Made by a program: the position numbers and the translations under genes. From NCBI GenBank assembly GCA_020160875.1, contig JAIUPE010000001.1, positions 1-64,000 on the forward strand: a stretch of 64,000 bases of DNA, in the 5' to 3' direction. Under the pieces are notes generated by a model. It searched no databases, had not been told where the DNA came from, and saw only the letters and a list, made by a program, of their open reading frames with translations. The DNA comes from Pseudomonadota bacterium. Lineage in GTDB: Bacteria > Pseudomonadota > Alphaproteobacteria > Rhodospirillales > Rhodospirillaceae. Numbering within the stretch: position 1 is the stretch's first letter; every line of letters begins with the position of its first letter. This document shows, one piece after another, positions 47,737 to 54,986 of this stretch.

Positions 47737-47780
47737 GCGTCGTTTTCGCGAAAAACCGATCTCCATTTTTCGCACGACGC
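47737..47780. repeat. Mosaic palindromic repeat, copy 3
   Basis: Arms GCGTCG (47737-47742) and CGACGC (47775-47780), inner CGAAAAA (47749-47755) and TTTTTCG (47766-47772), 10-nt loop ccgatctcca. The same general plan and a CCGnTCnCA-like loop occur in copy 2. It lies between the barrel gene stop and the convergent thiE-like stop and could terminate both. Confidence 0.6.
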
Positions 47781-47791
47781 TCCAGGCGCCG

Positions 47792-48391
47792 TTATTTCCC
47801 ACAAGCAAAACCGATTCCGGCGATACCGGCAAAGCCGGCCGCGCGCATATGCGCCAGTTTGCCGGGTGATGCACCGCCCAGCGCGAGGACGGGTAGCTGC
47901 GCCGTGCGCGCTAATGTGCCGGCGCGCGAAAGGCCGAGGGCCGTGCGACCCGGATGACTCCGTGTCGGGAAAACCGGCGCGAGAGTCGCTGCGTATGCAC
48001 CGATGTCATATGCTCTTCTGAGACCGCGCACGCCATGGGCGGCGGCGGTGAGGATGCGCGCGCGGAGCCACAAACGCGCTGCGCTCGAAGGCCCGCGCGC
48101 GGCGGCATATTCGGGAAGATGCAAACCGTCCGCCTGCACCGCCGCCGCGAGGCGCCAGTCGCCGGCGACCAAGAAGAGAAGATCGCGCGCGCGGCACAGG
48201 GCGGCGAGATGCATGGCGAAAACAACCCGGTTTGTTGCGCCGTAGTGACGGAAGATGACCGCGCTGCCGCGCGGTAAACGCTCAATGGCCGCTACGGCAT
48301 CGCCGCCGCGCGCCTCGTCCGTCAAGAACCACACGCGGGGAAAACCTTGCAGTTTGAGCTTCCGCCGTGTGTTTGCTAGCAATAGGGTCAT
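47792..48391 (-). CDS. Thiamine-phosphate synthase-like (ThiE/TenI family) protein
   Basis: 199 residues with a TIM-barrel pattern of the ThiE/TenI superfamily: VWFLTDEARGGD, GSAVIFRHYGATNR, LLFLVAGDWRLA, ADGLHLPEYAA, and APVFPTRSHPGRTALG near the C-terminus, ending with LPVLALGGASPGKLAHMRAAGFAGIAGIG. Catalytic capacity is uncertain; it could be TenI-like. The ATG overlaps the yggS ATG head-to-head (CATG at 48389-48392), an unusual arrangement, so one start may be misplaced. Confidence 0.8.
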   Translation of the reverse strand: MTLLLANTRRKLKLQGFPRVWFLTDEARGGDAVAAIERLPRGSAVIFRHYGATNRVVFAMHLAALCRARDLLFLVAGDWRLAAAVQADGLHLPEYAAARGPSSAARLWLRARILTAAAHGVRGLRRAYDIGAYAATLAPVFPTRSHPGRTALGLSRAGTLARTAQLPVLALGGASPGKLAHMRAAGFAGIAGIGFACGK

Positions 48392-49067
48392 GAGCGATTC
48401 TAGCAATCCGCGTGAAAATCTCGACAGTGTATTCGGCCAGATCGCGTCCGCGGCGCGCGCCGTATCACGCGCGGCCACAGACGTGACTTTGATCGCCGTG
48501 AGCAAGACGCACGGCGCCGATAGCATCACGCCCTTCATCGCCGCGGGGCATCGCGATTTCGGCGAAAATCGCGTACAGGAAGCGCAGGCCAAATGGCCGG
48601 CGCTTAAATCCGGTACGGTGGACCTGCGTTTGCATTTGATCGGCCCCTTGCAATCGAACAAGGCCGCTGATGCCGTCGCGCTGTTCGATGTTATCCACAC
48701 CGTCGACCGCGAGAAGATTGCACAAGCTCTTGCGGCCGAGATGGTGCGCCAGAACCGGCGGCTTCCCTGTTTCGTTCAGGTGAATACCGGCCGGGAGCCA
48801 CAAAAGGCCGGCATCGACCCGGGCGATGCGGAGGTCTTCCTCGCCGCCTGCCGGGATCAATGGAATCTTCCGGTCGTGGGGTTGATGTGCATCCCGCCCG
48901 TGGAGGAACAGGCCGCGATCCATTTCGCTTTCCTCAAGGACCTCGCGCGACGGACCGGCCTTACCCAGCTCAGCATGGGCATGAGCGCCGACTTCGAGAC
49001 AGCCGTGCGTTTCGGCGCCACACACGTCCGGGTAGGCAGCGCGCTGTTTGGCCCACGAGATATCTAG
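48390..49067 (+). CDS. PLP homeostasis protein YggS/PLPBP
   Basis: 225-residue PLP-binding barrel: VTLIAVSKTHGADSI with the PLP lysine, DFGENRVQEAQAKW, HLIGPLQSNKA, LSMGMSADFETAVRFGATHVRVGSALFG. It binds PLP without catalysis and balances vitamin B6 and amino-acid pools. It is divergent from the thiE-like gene with overlapping start codons; the pair sits in an imperfect palindrome. Confidence 0.95.
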   Translation: MSDSSNPRENLDSVFGQIASAARAVSRAATDVTLIAVSKTHGADSITPFIAAGHRDFGENRVQEAQAKWPALKSGTVDLRLHLIGPLQSNKAADAVALFDVIHTVDREKIAQALAAEMVRQNRRLPCFVQVNTGREPQKAGIDPGDAEVFLAACRDQWNLPVVGLMCIPPVEEQAAIHFAFLKDLARRTGLTQLSMGMSADFETAVRFGATHVRVGSALFGPRDI

Positions 49068-49092
49068 CGCTAAAAATGGAAACCGAGGGTAA

Positions 49093-49656
49093 CTAGACGG
49101 TATCGCTCTGTAACGTTTTACGGCCCGGCAACATGCGTTCCAGGACGCCGTCCTTCAGCACGAAGCGGTGATAGAGCGCGGCGGCGATATGCAGGACCAC
49201 CAGCACATAAAGCGCGAACTGTGCGTAGTAATGAATGTCCTGCGATAGGGCGGACAGATCGAAGCTGCGCGGCACCAGATGCGGCAGATTGAACAAGCCA
49301 AAGACCGGAATTTCGCGCCCGCGGGCCGCGAGGCCGATATAGCCCGTGACCGGCATACCCAATAAAAACAGGTACAAAGTGGCGTGCATGATAAACGATG
49401 CGACGCGCTGGCCCGTGGCCATGCCTTCCGGAAGCGGCGGCGCGGCGTGCGTGGCGCGCCAATACAACCGCCCCAGCGCCAGGAGCAGCATCACAAATCC
49501 GATCGATTGGTGGAGGGCCAAAGCCGACCGACTGGTCTGCGTATCGTCAATATAGACGGTCCCCAACCCGAAAATTACGGACAGAACGACGCCTAAGGCC
49601 ATCAACCAATGTAAGGCAATGGCAACTGGTCCGAATTTCTCTGGCGGCTTCTGCAT
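49093..49656 (-). CDS. Cytochrome b561
   Basis: 187-residue di-haem b integral membrane protein with four helices. Candidate haem histidines are His16, His49, His142 and His156, with spacing close to E. coli CybB (13, 45, 137, 151). It can transfer electrons from quinol to periplasmic partners. It is divergent from a c-type cytochrome gene (55-bp gap), so the two may form one electron-transfer module. Confidence 0.93.
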   Translation of the reverse strand: MQKPPEKFGPVAIALHWLMALGVVLSVIFGLGTVYIDDTQTSRSALALHQSIGFVMLLLALGRLYWRATHAAPPLPEGMATGQRVASFIMHATLYLFLLGMPVTGYIGLAARGREIPVFGLFNLPHLVPRSFDLSALSQDIHYYAQFALYVLVVLHIAAALYHRFVLKDGVLERMLPGRKTLQSDTV

Positions 49657-49711
49657 GATATAGAGTTCCCCGAATCCTTAAGGCTCGGACGATAAACAAG
49701 GGAGAAACGAG

Positions 49712-50674
49712 GTGTCATTAGGAATTATGCGCGCGCTTGGAATCTCGATGGTAGCGGGCGCTGCTTTTTTCGTGCCGCAGAGCGCGAGCGCGGTCGATTG
49801 GGCGAAAGTGCCGGAGAAAAACATCACGTTGTTCTACCCTGCTCAGATTTCGTGGGACCGCTTGTTCACCCCCGGCCGTCACAGTGGGCAGCGCCGCTGG
49901 CCGGAGAAGACCTGCGTCGGTTGCCATGGCGATATCGATGAAGGTCCGCTCGGTGACAGCCTGGTGGACGGTGAAAAGGACAAGGAACCGGCGCCGATCG
50001 CCGGCAAGCCGCCGTTCGTGAAGACGAAGGTAAAAACCGCCCACGAGAACGATACCTTATTCGTGCGCATCGAATTCGATCCCGGCAAGCAGCCGAACGT
50101 CAACATGGACAAGGACTTCGAGACCAAGGTCACGATGATTCTGGATGATGGTGGCGTGAAGGATTCCAAGACCGCCGGTTGCTGGATCACCTGCCACAGC
50201 GACGTGGAGAGCATGCGTTGGAGCGTGAAGGGCACGACCAAGTATCTTACCGATACGCGTATCCCAAAGAGCGGTGGTGACGTCGTGAAGTCGGAAGAAG
50301 AGCTCGCGAAAATGCGCGCCGCCGGATACTTCCTCGAGTACTGGCAAGCGCGCATCAATCCGGGCAAGCCGGCGGTTGCCGTCGACGGCACGATCCTTGA
50401 AAAGCGCTCTACCCATGAAACGCCGGCGGTTAAGGCCACGGCCACCGTAAACAAGGGCGTCTACACCGTGATTCTGTCGCGTAAACTGGATGCGGGCCCG
50501 GGCTACAAGAAGATCGTCCCGGATAAAAAGTACACCGTCGGTTTCGCGATCCACGCGGGCCACACTTCGCAGCGGTTCCACTATGTCAGTTTCGAACGCT
50601 CGCTGATGCTCGATGGCATTGAAGGCGTGGCGGATCTGCTCGCCCCGGGTTCAGGCGGCGGTGCCGCGCGCTAG
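49712..50674 (+). CDS. Periplasmic c-type cytochrome with ethylbenzene-dehydrogenase-like haem domain
   Basis: 320 residues: signal peptide (cleavage near ASAVD, residue 27), a standard haem site Cys68-Val-Gly-Cys71-His72, a probable second site Cys157-Trp-Ile-Thr-Cys161-His162 with three residues between the cysteines (CX3CH), and a C-terminal beta-rich domain resembling the EB_dh/cytochrome c-552 haem-binding family, ending in a Gly-rich tail. Translation starts at GTG with GGGAG seven bases upstream. Partner and substrate are unknown; the divergent cytochrome b561 is the likely electron donor. Confidence 0.8.
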   Translation: MSLGIMRALGISMVAGAAFFVPQSASAVDWAKVPEKNITLFYPAQISWDRLFTPGRHSGQRRWPEKTCVGCHGDIDEGPLGDSLVDGEKDKEPAPIAGKPPFVKTKVKTAHENDTLFVRIEFDPGKQPNVNMDKDFETKVTMILDDGGVKDSKTAGCWITCHSDVESMRWSVKGTTKYLTDTRIPKSGGDVVKSEEELAKMRAAGYFLEYWQARINPGKPAVAVDGTILEKRSTHETPAVKATATVNKGVYTVILSRKLDAGPGYKKIVPDKKYTVGFAIHAGHTSQRFHYVSFERSLMLDGIEGVADLLAPGSGGGAAR

Positions 50675-50698
50675 AGGAAGGATTCGCGTTATTCTCTC

Positions 50699-50733
50699 CC
50701 GCGTGTCCTCTTTCGTTTTTCGGGGACACGCGG
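50699..50733. terminator. Hairpin between the cytochrome c and L,D-transpeptidase genes
   Basis: A 10-bp stem, CCGCGTGTCC (50699-50708) with GGACACGCGG (50724-50733), loop of 15 nt containing TTTCGTTTTT. It lies between two convergent stop codons. There is no 3' T-run, so its role as a terminator is inferred from position only. Confidence 0.5.
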
Positions 50734-51255
50734 TCAGAATGCGGCGCGGATATCGATAAAAGTCGCACCAGGCAGCGCGCGGAGGATCGATAGAAGGTCC
50801 TCTCGCGCCAGCGCGACGCAGCCGGCCGTCGGCGTCAAGTCCGGCGCGGTCACATGTATGAAAATGGCGCTTCCCGCGCCCGGCACCACGGGATCGTCGT
50901 TGTGCCCGAGCACCACCACGACATCATATAGCCCATCGTCACGCCACATATTCTCGGCACTGGCGTGATAAGGCAATTTGACAGGGCGATTGTAGTTCGG
51001 GTCTTCCGGCGCATCGCACCAGCCGTCGTCCTGCATGATGGGCGCGATAGGAAGGCGCGTCGTCGGCATCATCAGTTTATCGCTGCGATAAAAGACTTTC
51101 TTGAGCGCGTAGCGTCCTATGGGCGTCGCGCCGTCGCCTTCGTGTTTGTCGTCCCGCACGCCGCCGCGGCCAAGAACGCAAGGGAAGGCGAAGGTCTTGT
51201 ACCGCAGCGTTCCGCGGGTTGCATCCGTGGCAATGGGTGCGACGACGATATCCAT
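50734..51255 (-). CDS. L,D-transpeptidase (YkuD family)
   Basis: 173 residues with a single YkuD-type domain and no obvious signal peptide. The active site is TAGCVAL with Cys146, preceded by His134 (IFIHV). L,D-transpeptidases form 3-3 peptidoglycan cross-links or attach proteins. The missing export signal is odd; an N-terminal start further upstream was not found. ribA lies six bases upstream and is transcribed in the same direction. Confidence 0.85.
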   Translation of the reverse strand: MDIVVAPIATDATRGTLRYKTFAFPCVLGRGGVRDDKHEGDGATPIGRYALKKVFYRSDKLMMPTTRLPIAPIMQDDGWCDAPEDPNYNRPVKLPYHASAENMWRDDGLYDVVVVLGHNDDPVVPGAGSAIFIHVTAPDLTPTAGCVALAREDLLSILRALPGATFIDIRAAF

Positions 51256-51261
51256 GAGAGC

Positions 51262-52401
51262 TTAGAACAGGTGGCCTGAACGTTTCGCCTTGGTCTGGAG
51301 ATAGCTCCAGTTATGGGCGTTGGAGGGGAACGTATGCGCGACGCGCTCGACCACTTCAATCCCGTGACGCCCGAGTGCGCCGACTTTCGCCGGGTTGTTG
51401 GTCAGAAGACGCACGCGCGTGAAACCGAGCACGCGCAGCATACGCACCGCCGGCAAATAAACGCGCTCGTCGTCATCGAAGCCCAATTGCTCGTTGGCGT
51501 CGACCGTGTCGAAGCCGCGGTCCTGAAGCGTGTAGGCACGCAGTTTGTTGACGAGGCCGATGCCGCGCCCTTCCTGGGCAAGATAGAGCAGCACGCCGCC
51601 GCCCTCCTTGGCGATGGAAGCAATGGCACCGCGCAGCTGATCGCCACAATCGCAGCGCAACGACGCGAGAAGGTCGCCGGTGAAACATTCCGAATGCAAA
51701 CGCGCGAGCACGGGCTTAGCCGGATCGGGCGCGCCGATGATGATCGCGAGATGTTCGGCGCCGCCGTCGCGCGGACGAAACGAGACGATGCGCGTGTCTT
51801 CGCTGTCGGCCAGCGGCACGCGTGCCTCGCTGATGGGACGTAGATCCCCAGCCGTATCCTGATCGTAGCGCAGGATCGCTGCGGCGGTGACAACGAGGCG
51901 TCCGTGACGGCGCGTCCACAGCTCGGAGTTGTCGATAAGCGGCGCGATCACGACCGCCGGAAGCAGGCGGGCAATTTTGGCGAGCACCACGGCGGCATGA
52001 CCGGCGTCCGAAGCAGGGACGCCGCGAGCGGCGACGTCCGGCGGTGGCACCGGTTGCTCGACATCCGGATCGATCAATGCACGGATGCGCGCGGGGCTGA
52101 GATCGTTACATCCAAGTTGAATGGCTTGCGCTGAAGGGGCGGTCAGGCCAAGGACGGCCGCGCGACGCCCGGTGACGACAAGGCAGGCTGGGCCGATACC
52201 GGCTTCCGTGAAAAAAGGCGCTGGCCACAGATCGACGGTTTCGGCCGCGCGGACAAGCGCCGCGCCGGCGGGCCCGGTTCCCAAAATGACCACCGCGCTA
52301 CCACGCCGCAGCTCAGCGATAGCCCGGTCCACGGTTTCCAAGTCCGGAAGGGACAAGGCGCCCATTTTTGGCTCTGATTTGTCGTCAGCCCTAGCGTTCA
52401 T
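51262..52401 (-). CDS. ribA: GTP cyclohydrolase II
   Basis: Opens the imidazole ring of GTP in riboflavin synthesis. The 379-residue protein has a roughly 170-residue N-terminal extension typical of alphaproteobacterial RibA, then the RibA domain with zinc ligands C-X10-C-X-C (ECFTGDLLASLRCDCG), YLAQEGRGIGLVNKLRAY, and RLLTNNPAKVGAL. The N-terminal part resembles a degenerate RibB-like domain. Start chosen at the ATG giving MNARADDK; the ribosome-binding site is weak. Confidence 0.93.
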   Translation of the reverse strand: MNARADDKSEPKMGALSLPDLETVDRAIAELRRGSAVVILGTGPAGAALVRAAETVDLWPAPFFTEAGIGPACLVVTGRRAAVLGLTAPSAQAIQLGCNDLSPARIRALIDPDVEQPVPPPDVAARGVPASDAGHAAVVLAKIARLLPAVVIAPLIDNSELWTRRHGRLVVTAAAILRYDQDTAGDLRPISEARVPLADSEDTRIVSFRPRDGGAEHLAIIIGAPDPAKPVLARLHSECFTGDLLASLRCDCGDQLRGAIASIAKEGGGVLLYLAQEGRGIGLVNKLRAYTLQDRGFDTVDANEQLGFDDDERVYLPAVRMLRVLGFTRVRLLTNNPAKVGALGRHGIEVVERVAHTFPSNAHNWSYLQTKAKRSGHLF

Positions 52402-52508
52402 GCGTATGGGGGATATATAGCCTTGCACGGCCTGTCCAGCCATGTGTCCCAGCGGATCACAACCAATTGTGCATAACTGGTTTGAGGCCACATCGGGCGG
52501 GACGCCCA

Positions 52509-52524
52509 TAGGACAACCGTCCTA
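52509..52524. promoter_or_regulatory. Inverted repeat upstream of the response-regulator gene
   Basis: TAGGAC (52509-52514) and GTCCTA (52519-52524) are perfect inverted arms separated by 4 bp, about 55-70 bp upstream of the GTG start. It is a candidate operator for autoregulation or for ribA control. The binding protein is unknown. Confidence 0.35.
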
Positions 52525-52576
52525 AAGTAGGCACTATGATGTGCCACGTATTTTGAAGAACGGAGATTGGGCCCTC

Positions 52577-53269
52577 GTGTCATCCGCCCGGAGCATACTT
52601 ATCGTCGACGATGACGACCTCTTGCGCACTTCATTGAAGGAGCAACTGGCCGCACAAGGAGATTTCAGCCGGATCGAGGAAGCCACGGATGGCGCTGGCG
52701 GTATCACGCAGGCGACCGGCAACGTCTTCGACATCATCCTGCTCGATCTCAATCTGCCGGACATGGACGGCCGTGATGTCTGCAAAACCTTACGTGAGCG
52801 CGGCGTGCGTTCGCCCATCATTATGTTGACCGCGCTCGATTCCGAGGACGATACCGTCACCGGCCTCAATGCCGGAGCCAACGACTACATCACAAAACCC
52901 TTTCGCCTCGCCGTACTGCTTGCGCGCGTGCGCGCCCACTTGCGCCAGCATGAACAGTCCGACGATGCGGTGTTCACGATTGGGCCGTACCAGTTCCATC
53001 CGGCTGCGAAGATGCTTTCGACCGGTGAGGGCAAGAAGAAGATACGCCTTACCGAAAAGGAGACCGCGATCCTCAAATACCTCTATCGAATCGGGAATAA
53101 GACGGTTTCGCGCGAGACGCTTTTGGGCGAAGTGTGGGGATATAACGCGGCCGTGACGACGCATACCCTTGAGACGCACATTTATCGCCTGCGCCAAAAG
53201 ATCGAGGAAAATCCGGCCGATGTCAGGCTCTTGATCACCGAGCCCGGCGGCTATCGCCTGAACGCATAA
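52577..53269 (+). CDS. OmpR/PhoB-family response regulator (orphan)
   Basis: 230 residues: receiver domain (1-118) with the acidic pocket VDDDD and phospho-acceptor Asp57 (LLDLNLPDMDG), T/K switch in MLTALD and DYITKPF, then a winged-helix DNA-binding domain (about 130-228) with TEKETAILKYL and THTLETHIYRLRQKI. No histidine kinase is adjacent, so its partner and targets are unknown. Start at GTG 52577; an upstream GTG at 52541 is possible. Convergent with the XRE gene. Confidence 0.92.
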   Translation: MSSARSILIVDDDDLLRTSLKEQLAAQGDFSRIEEATDGAGGITQATGNVFDIILLDLNLPDMDGRDVCKTLRERGVRSPIIMLTALDSEDDTVTGLNAGANDYITKPFRLAVLLARVRAHLRQHEQSDDAVFTIGPYQFHPAAKMLSTGEGKKKIRLTEKETAILKYLYRIGNKTVSRETLLGEVWGYNAAVTTHTLETHIYRLRQKIEENPADVRLLITEPGGYRLNA

Positions 53270-53342
53270 GTTTCAAGCGCCCCGAAGGCGGCCGGCGCGG
53301 CTTTACGCGGCACCGGTATTGCCTTCGGTTGAAGCGCGAGAG

Positions 53343-53807
53343 CTACTCGCGCTTCGAGATGTTGCCAAGAAGCTCAAGCACGTTCTTGCGCAGATCCGCG
53401 TTGTGCAGGCGCCAGTAGGCACGCACAAGTTCCAGTGTTTCCGTCCGCTGCATCGGATCGCTGTCGGGCCCGCCGACGGCCTCCTCTGCGATTCCTTCCA
53501 CGGCGCTGCGCGCTGTCGGGGTCGTACGGTCGCTGGTGGTGTCCGGTCCGATATCTTCGAAGAAGTAGGCAATCGGACAATTGAGGACCCGCGAAATATC
53601 GAAAAGGCGGCTTGCGCTGACTCGGTTATGGCCGCTTTCGTATTTCTGGACCTGTTGGAATGTAACGCCGATATCACCGGCGAGTTGTTCTTGGCTGATG
53701 TGCAGCAGCGTACGCCGAAGCTTGATCCGCTTACCGACGTGGATGTCGATCGGGTCGGGACCGCCGCCGCGCGTGCCGGGCTGCCGCCCTCTGCCGCGTG
53801 CTTTCAT
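53343..53807 (-). CDS. XRE-family helix-turn-helix transcriptional regulator
   Basis: 154 residues with an HTH (IDIHVGKRIKLRRTLLHISQEQLAGDIGVTFQQVQKYESG, about 20-58) and a C-terminal helical region. The pattern is the alphaproteobacterial SinR-like type often found near CtrA-regulated or stress genes. Start chosen at the ATG giving MKARGRG; it lacks a clear ribosome-binding site. A TATAAA -10 (minus, 53845-53840) suggests its promoter overlaps the start region. Confidence 0.88.
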   Translation of the reverse strand: MKARGRGRQPGTRGGGPDPIDIHVGKRIKLRRTLLHISQEQLAGDIGVTFQQVQKYESGHNRVSASRLFDISRVLNCPIAYFFEDIGPDTTSDRTTPTARSAVEGIAEEAVGGPDSDPMQRTETLELVRAYWRLHNADLRKNVLELLGNISKRE

Positions 53808-54246
53808 TGGTAAAACTGTCAACTCCGTTACCCATTCTGTTTATATGTTGAACAAAAGTCGCTTCCGACATTTGCTCCTTCTTTCATGAGCGGCTGACAC
53901 TTGTTCATCAGCATCTTCGCCGCCGTACAAAGATGGATTGAAAAATGCACAGGCGCAAGCAGCGGGCGGTAGCCAGTCCGTGAGCGAGCGCAATCTACGG
54001 TGGCCGCAGAATTCGTTTCCGAAGAGAACTTTCAATAAATCGAGGGGTTAGAGTAGTTCTGGAGCGCCATTAAAAGCCGTTCATGCGCGGCAAAATGGAA
54101 TTCAGTGGGCGAGCTACGCAACTTGAAGGACTTCATTACGCAAAATTTCTTGATCTACATCAAAGAATTACCCTGGTGCCGACCCACATCCGACGCGAAT
54201 ATATGCCTCTACCTTCGCGCATACGATGCACTAACATAGGTTAAAT
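53808..54246. promoter_or_regulatory. Lower-GC intergenic region with an FNR/FixK-type box
   Basis: 439 bp between divergent XRE and hisE genes, visibly AT-richer than its neighbours. It contains TTGATCTACATCAA at 54150-54163, a perfect TTGAT-N4-ATCAA box of the FNR/FixK/Anr family. A short ORF here lacks support. An AATATATG at about 54198-54205 could be a -10, but the box would then be centred near -55. Otherwise nothing coding was seen. Confidence 0.5.
54150..54163. promoter_or_regulatory. FNR/FixK-type binding site
   Basis: TTGATCTACATCAA is an exact TTGAT-N4-ATCAA palindrome, about 85 bp before hisE and about 340 bp from the XRE start. Fnr/FixK regulators bind this for low-oxygen control. 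Which gene responds is not clear, because neither neighbour is a known target. Confidence 0.55.
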
Positions 54247-54570
54247 ATGCAGAAGGACGAGCGAGTGTTATCCGAGATGCTGGAAGTGATTGAGCGCCGT
54301 AAGAGCGGCGATCAAACAACTTCATATACCGCGCGCCTTTATGCGAAGGGCGTTCATAAAATCGCGCAGAAGGTCGGCGAAGAAGCTGTCGAGACCACGG
54401 TCGCGGCCGTCGCGGAAAGCAACGAGCGTCTGGCGCGCGAAAGCGCCGATCTTCTCTATCATCTCCTTGTGCTGTGGTCCGCGAAAGGCCTCGCCATGAC
54501 CGACGTTTGGGCCGAACTCGAGAATCGCTTCGGGCCGTCGGGCATCAAGGAATTCCGGAAGAAAGGCTGA
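54247..54570 (+). CDS. hisE: Phosphoribosyl-ATP pyrophosphatase
   Basis: Second step of histidine synthesis, releasing pyrophosphate from PR-ATP. The 107 residues are all-helical, with RKSGDQTTSYTARLYAKG and KVGEEAVETTVAAV (metal-binding Glu/Asp), RESADLLYHLLVLW. It is separated from the rest of the his operon; normally hisB-hisH-hisA-hisF precede it. A HIT-family gene follows by 2 bp, an association seen in alphaproteobacteria. Confidence 0.94.
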   Translation: MQKDERVLSEMLEVIERRKSGDQTTSYTARLYAKGVHKIAQKVGEEAVETTVAAVAESNERLARESADLLYHLLVLWSAKGLAMTDVWAELENRFGPSGIKEFRKKG

Positions 54571-54572
54571 GC

Positions 54573-54929
54573 ATGTACGACGACAACAATATCTTCGCGC
54601 GGATTTTGCGCGGCGAGATTCCGTGCAAGAAAGTACACGAGGACGAACACACACTCGCCTTCGAGGATATCAATCCGCGTGCGCCAGTGCATACGCTCGT
54701 CATTCCCAAGGGCAAATACGTATCCATGAATGATTTTGTGGAAAAAGCCTCCGACACCGAGATCGCCGCGCTGATGCGCGCCGTGCGTACGGTCGCTGCG
54801 CGGAAGGGCGTCGACGCATCGGGCTTTCGCCTCATTGCTAACAACGGCGTGGATGGGGGGCAAGAAGTTCCCCACCTGCACTTCCATGTGCTCGGCGGTC
54901 GTGTGATCGGCGCCATGGTTGCTAGATAA
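54573..54929 (+). CDS. HIT-family nucleotide hydrolase (HinT-like)
   Basis: 118 residues with the histidine triad HLHFHVLGG (His101, His103, His105) and FARILRGEIPCKKV at the N-terminus. Members hydrolyse adenosine phosphoramidates or related nucleotides. The ATG has AAAGG eight bases upstream. It is cotranscribed with hisE. Confidence 0.93.
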   Translation: MYDDNNIFARILRGEIPCKKVHEDEHTLAFEDINPRAPVHTLVIPKGKYVSMNDFVEKASDTEIAALMRAVRTVAARKGVDASGFRLIANNGVDGGQEVPHLHFHVLGGRVIGAMVAR

Positions 54930-54945
54930 GAATAGGTTTCCGGTC

Positions 54946-54962
54946 AAAAAGCGCGAGCGCGC
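54946..54962 (-). terminator. Intrinsic terminator after yifB (minus strand)
   Basis: On the minus strand a GCGCG/CGCGC stem (54962-54951) is followed by TTTTT (54950-54946). It lies 25 bp past the yifB stop. The stem is short, so moderate confidence. Confidence 0.45.
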
Positions 54963-54986
54963 CGTTTAAACAGGTAGAAGACGCGC

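Noticed and set aside
53841..54035. 64-codon minus-strand open frame upstream of XRE gene
   Set aside because: No start signal, unusual composition and no recognisable motif; treated as part of the intergenic region.
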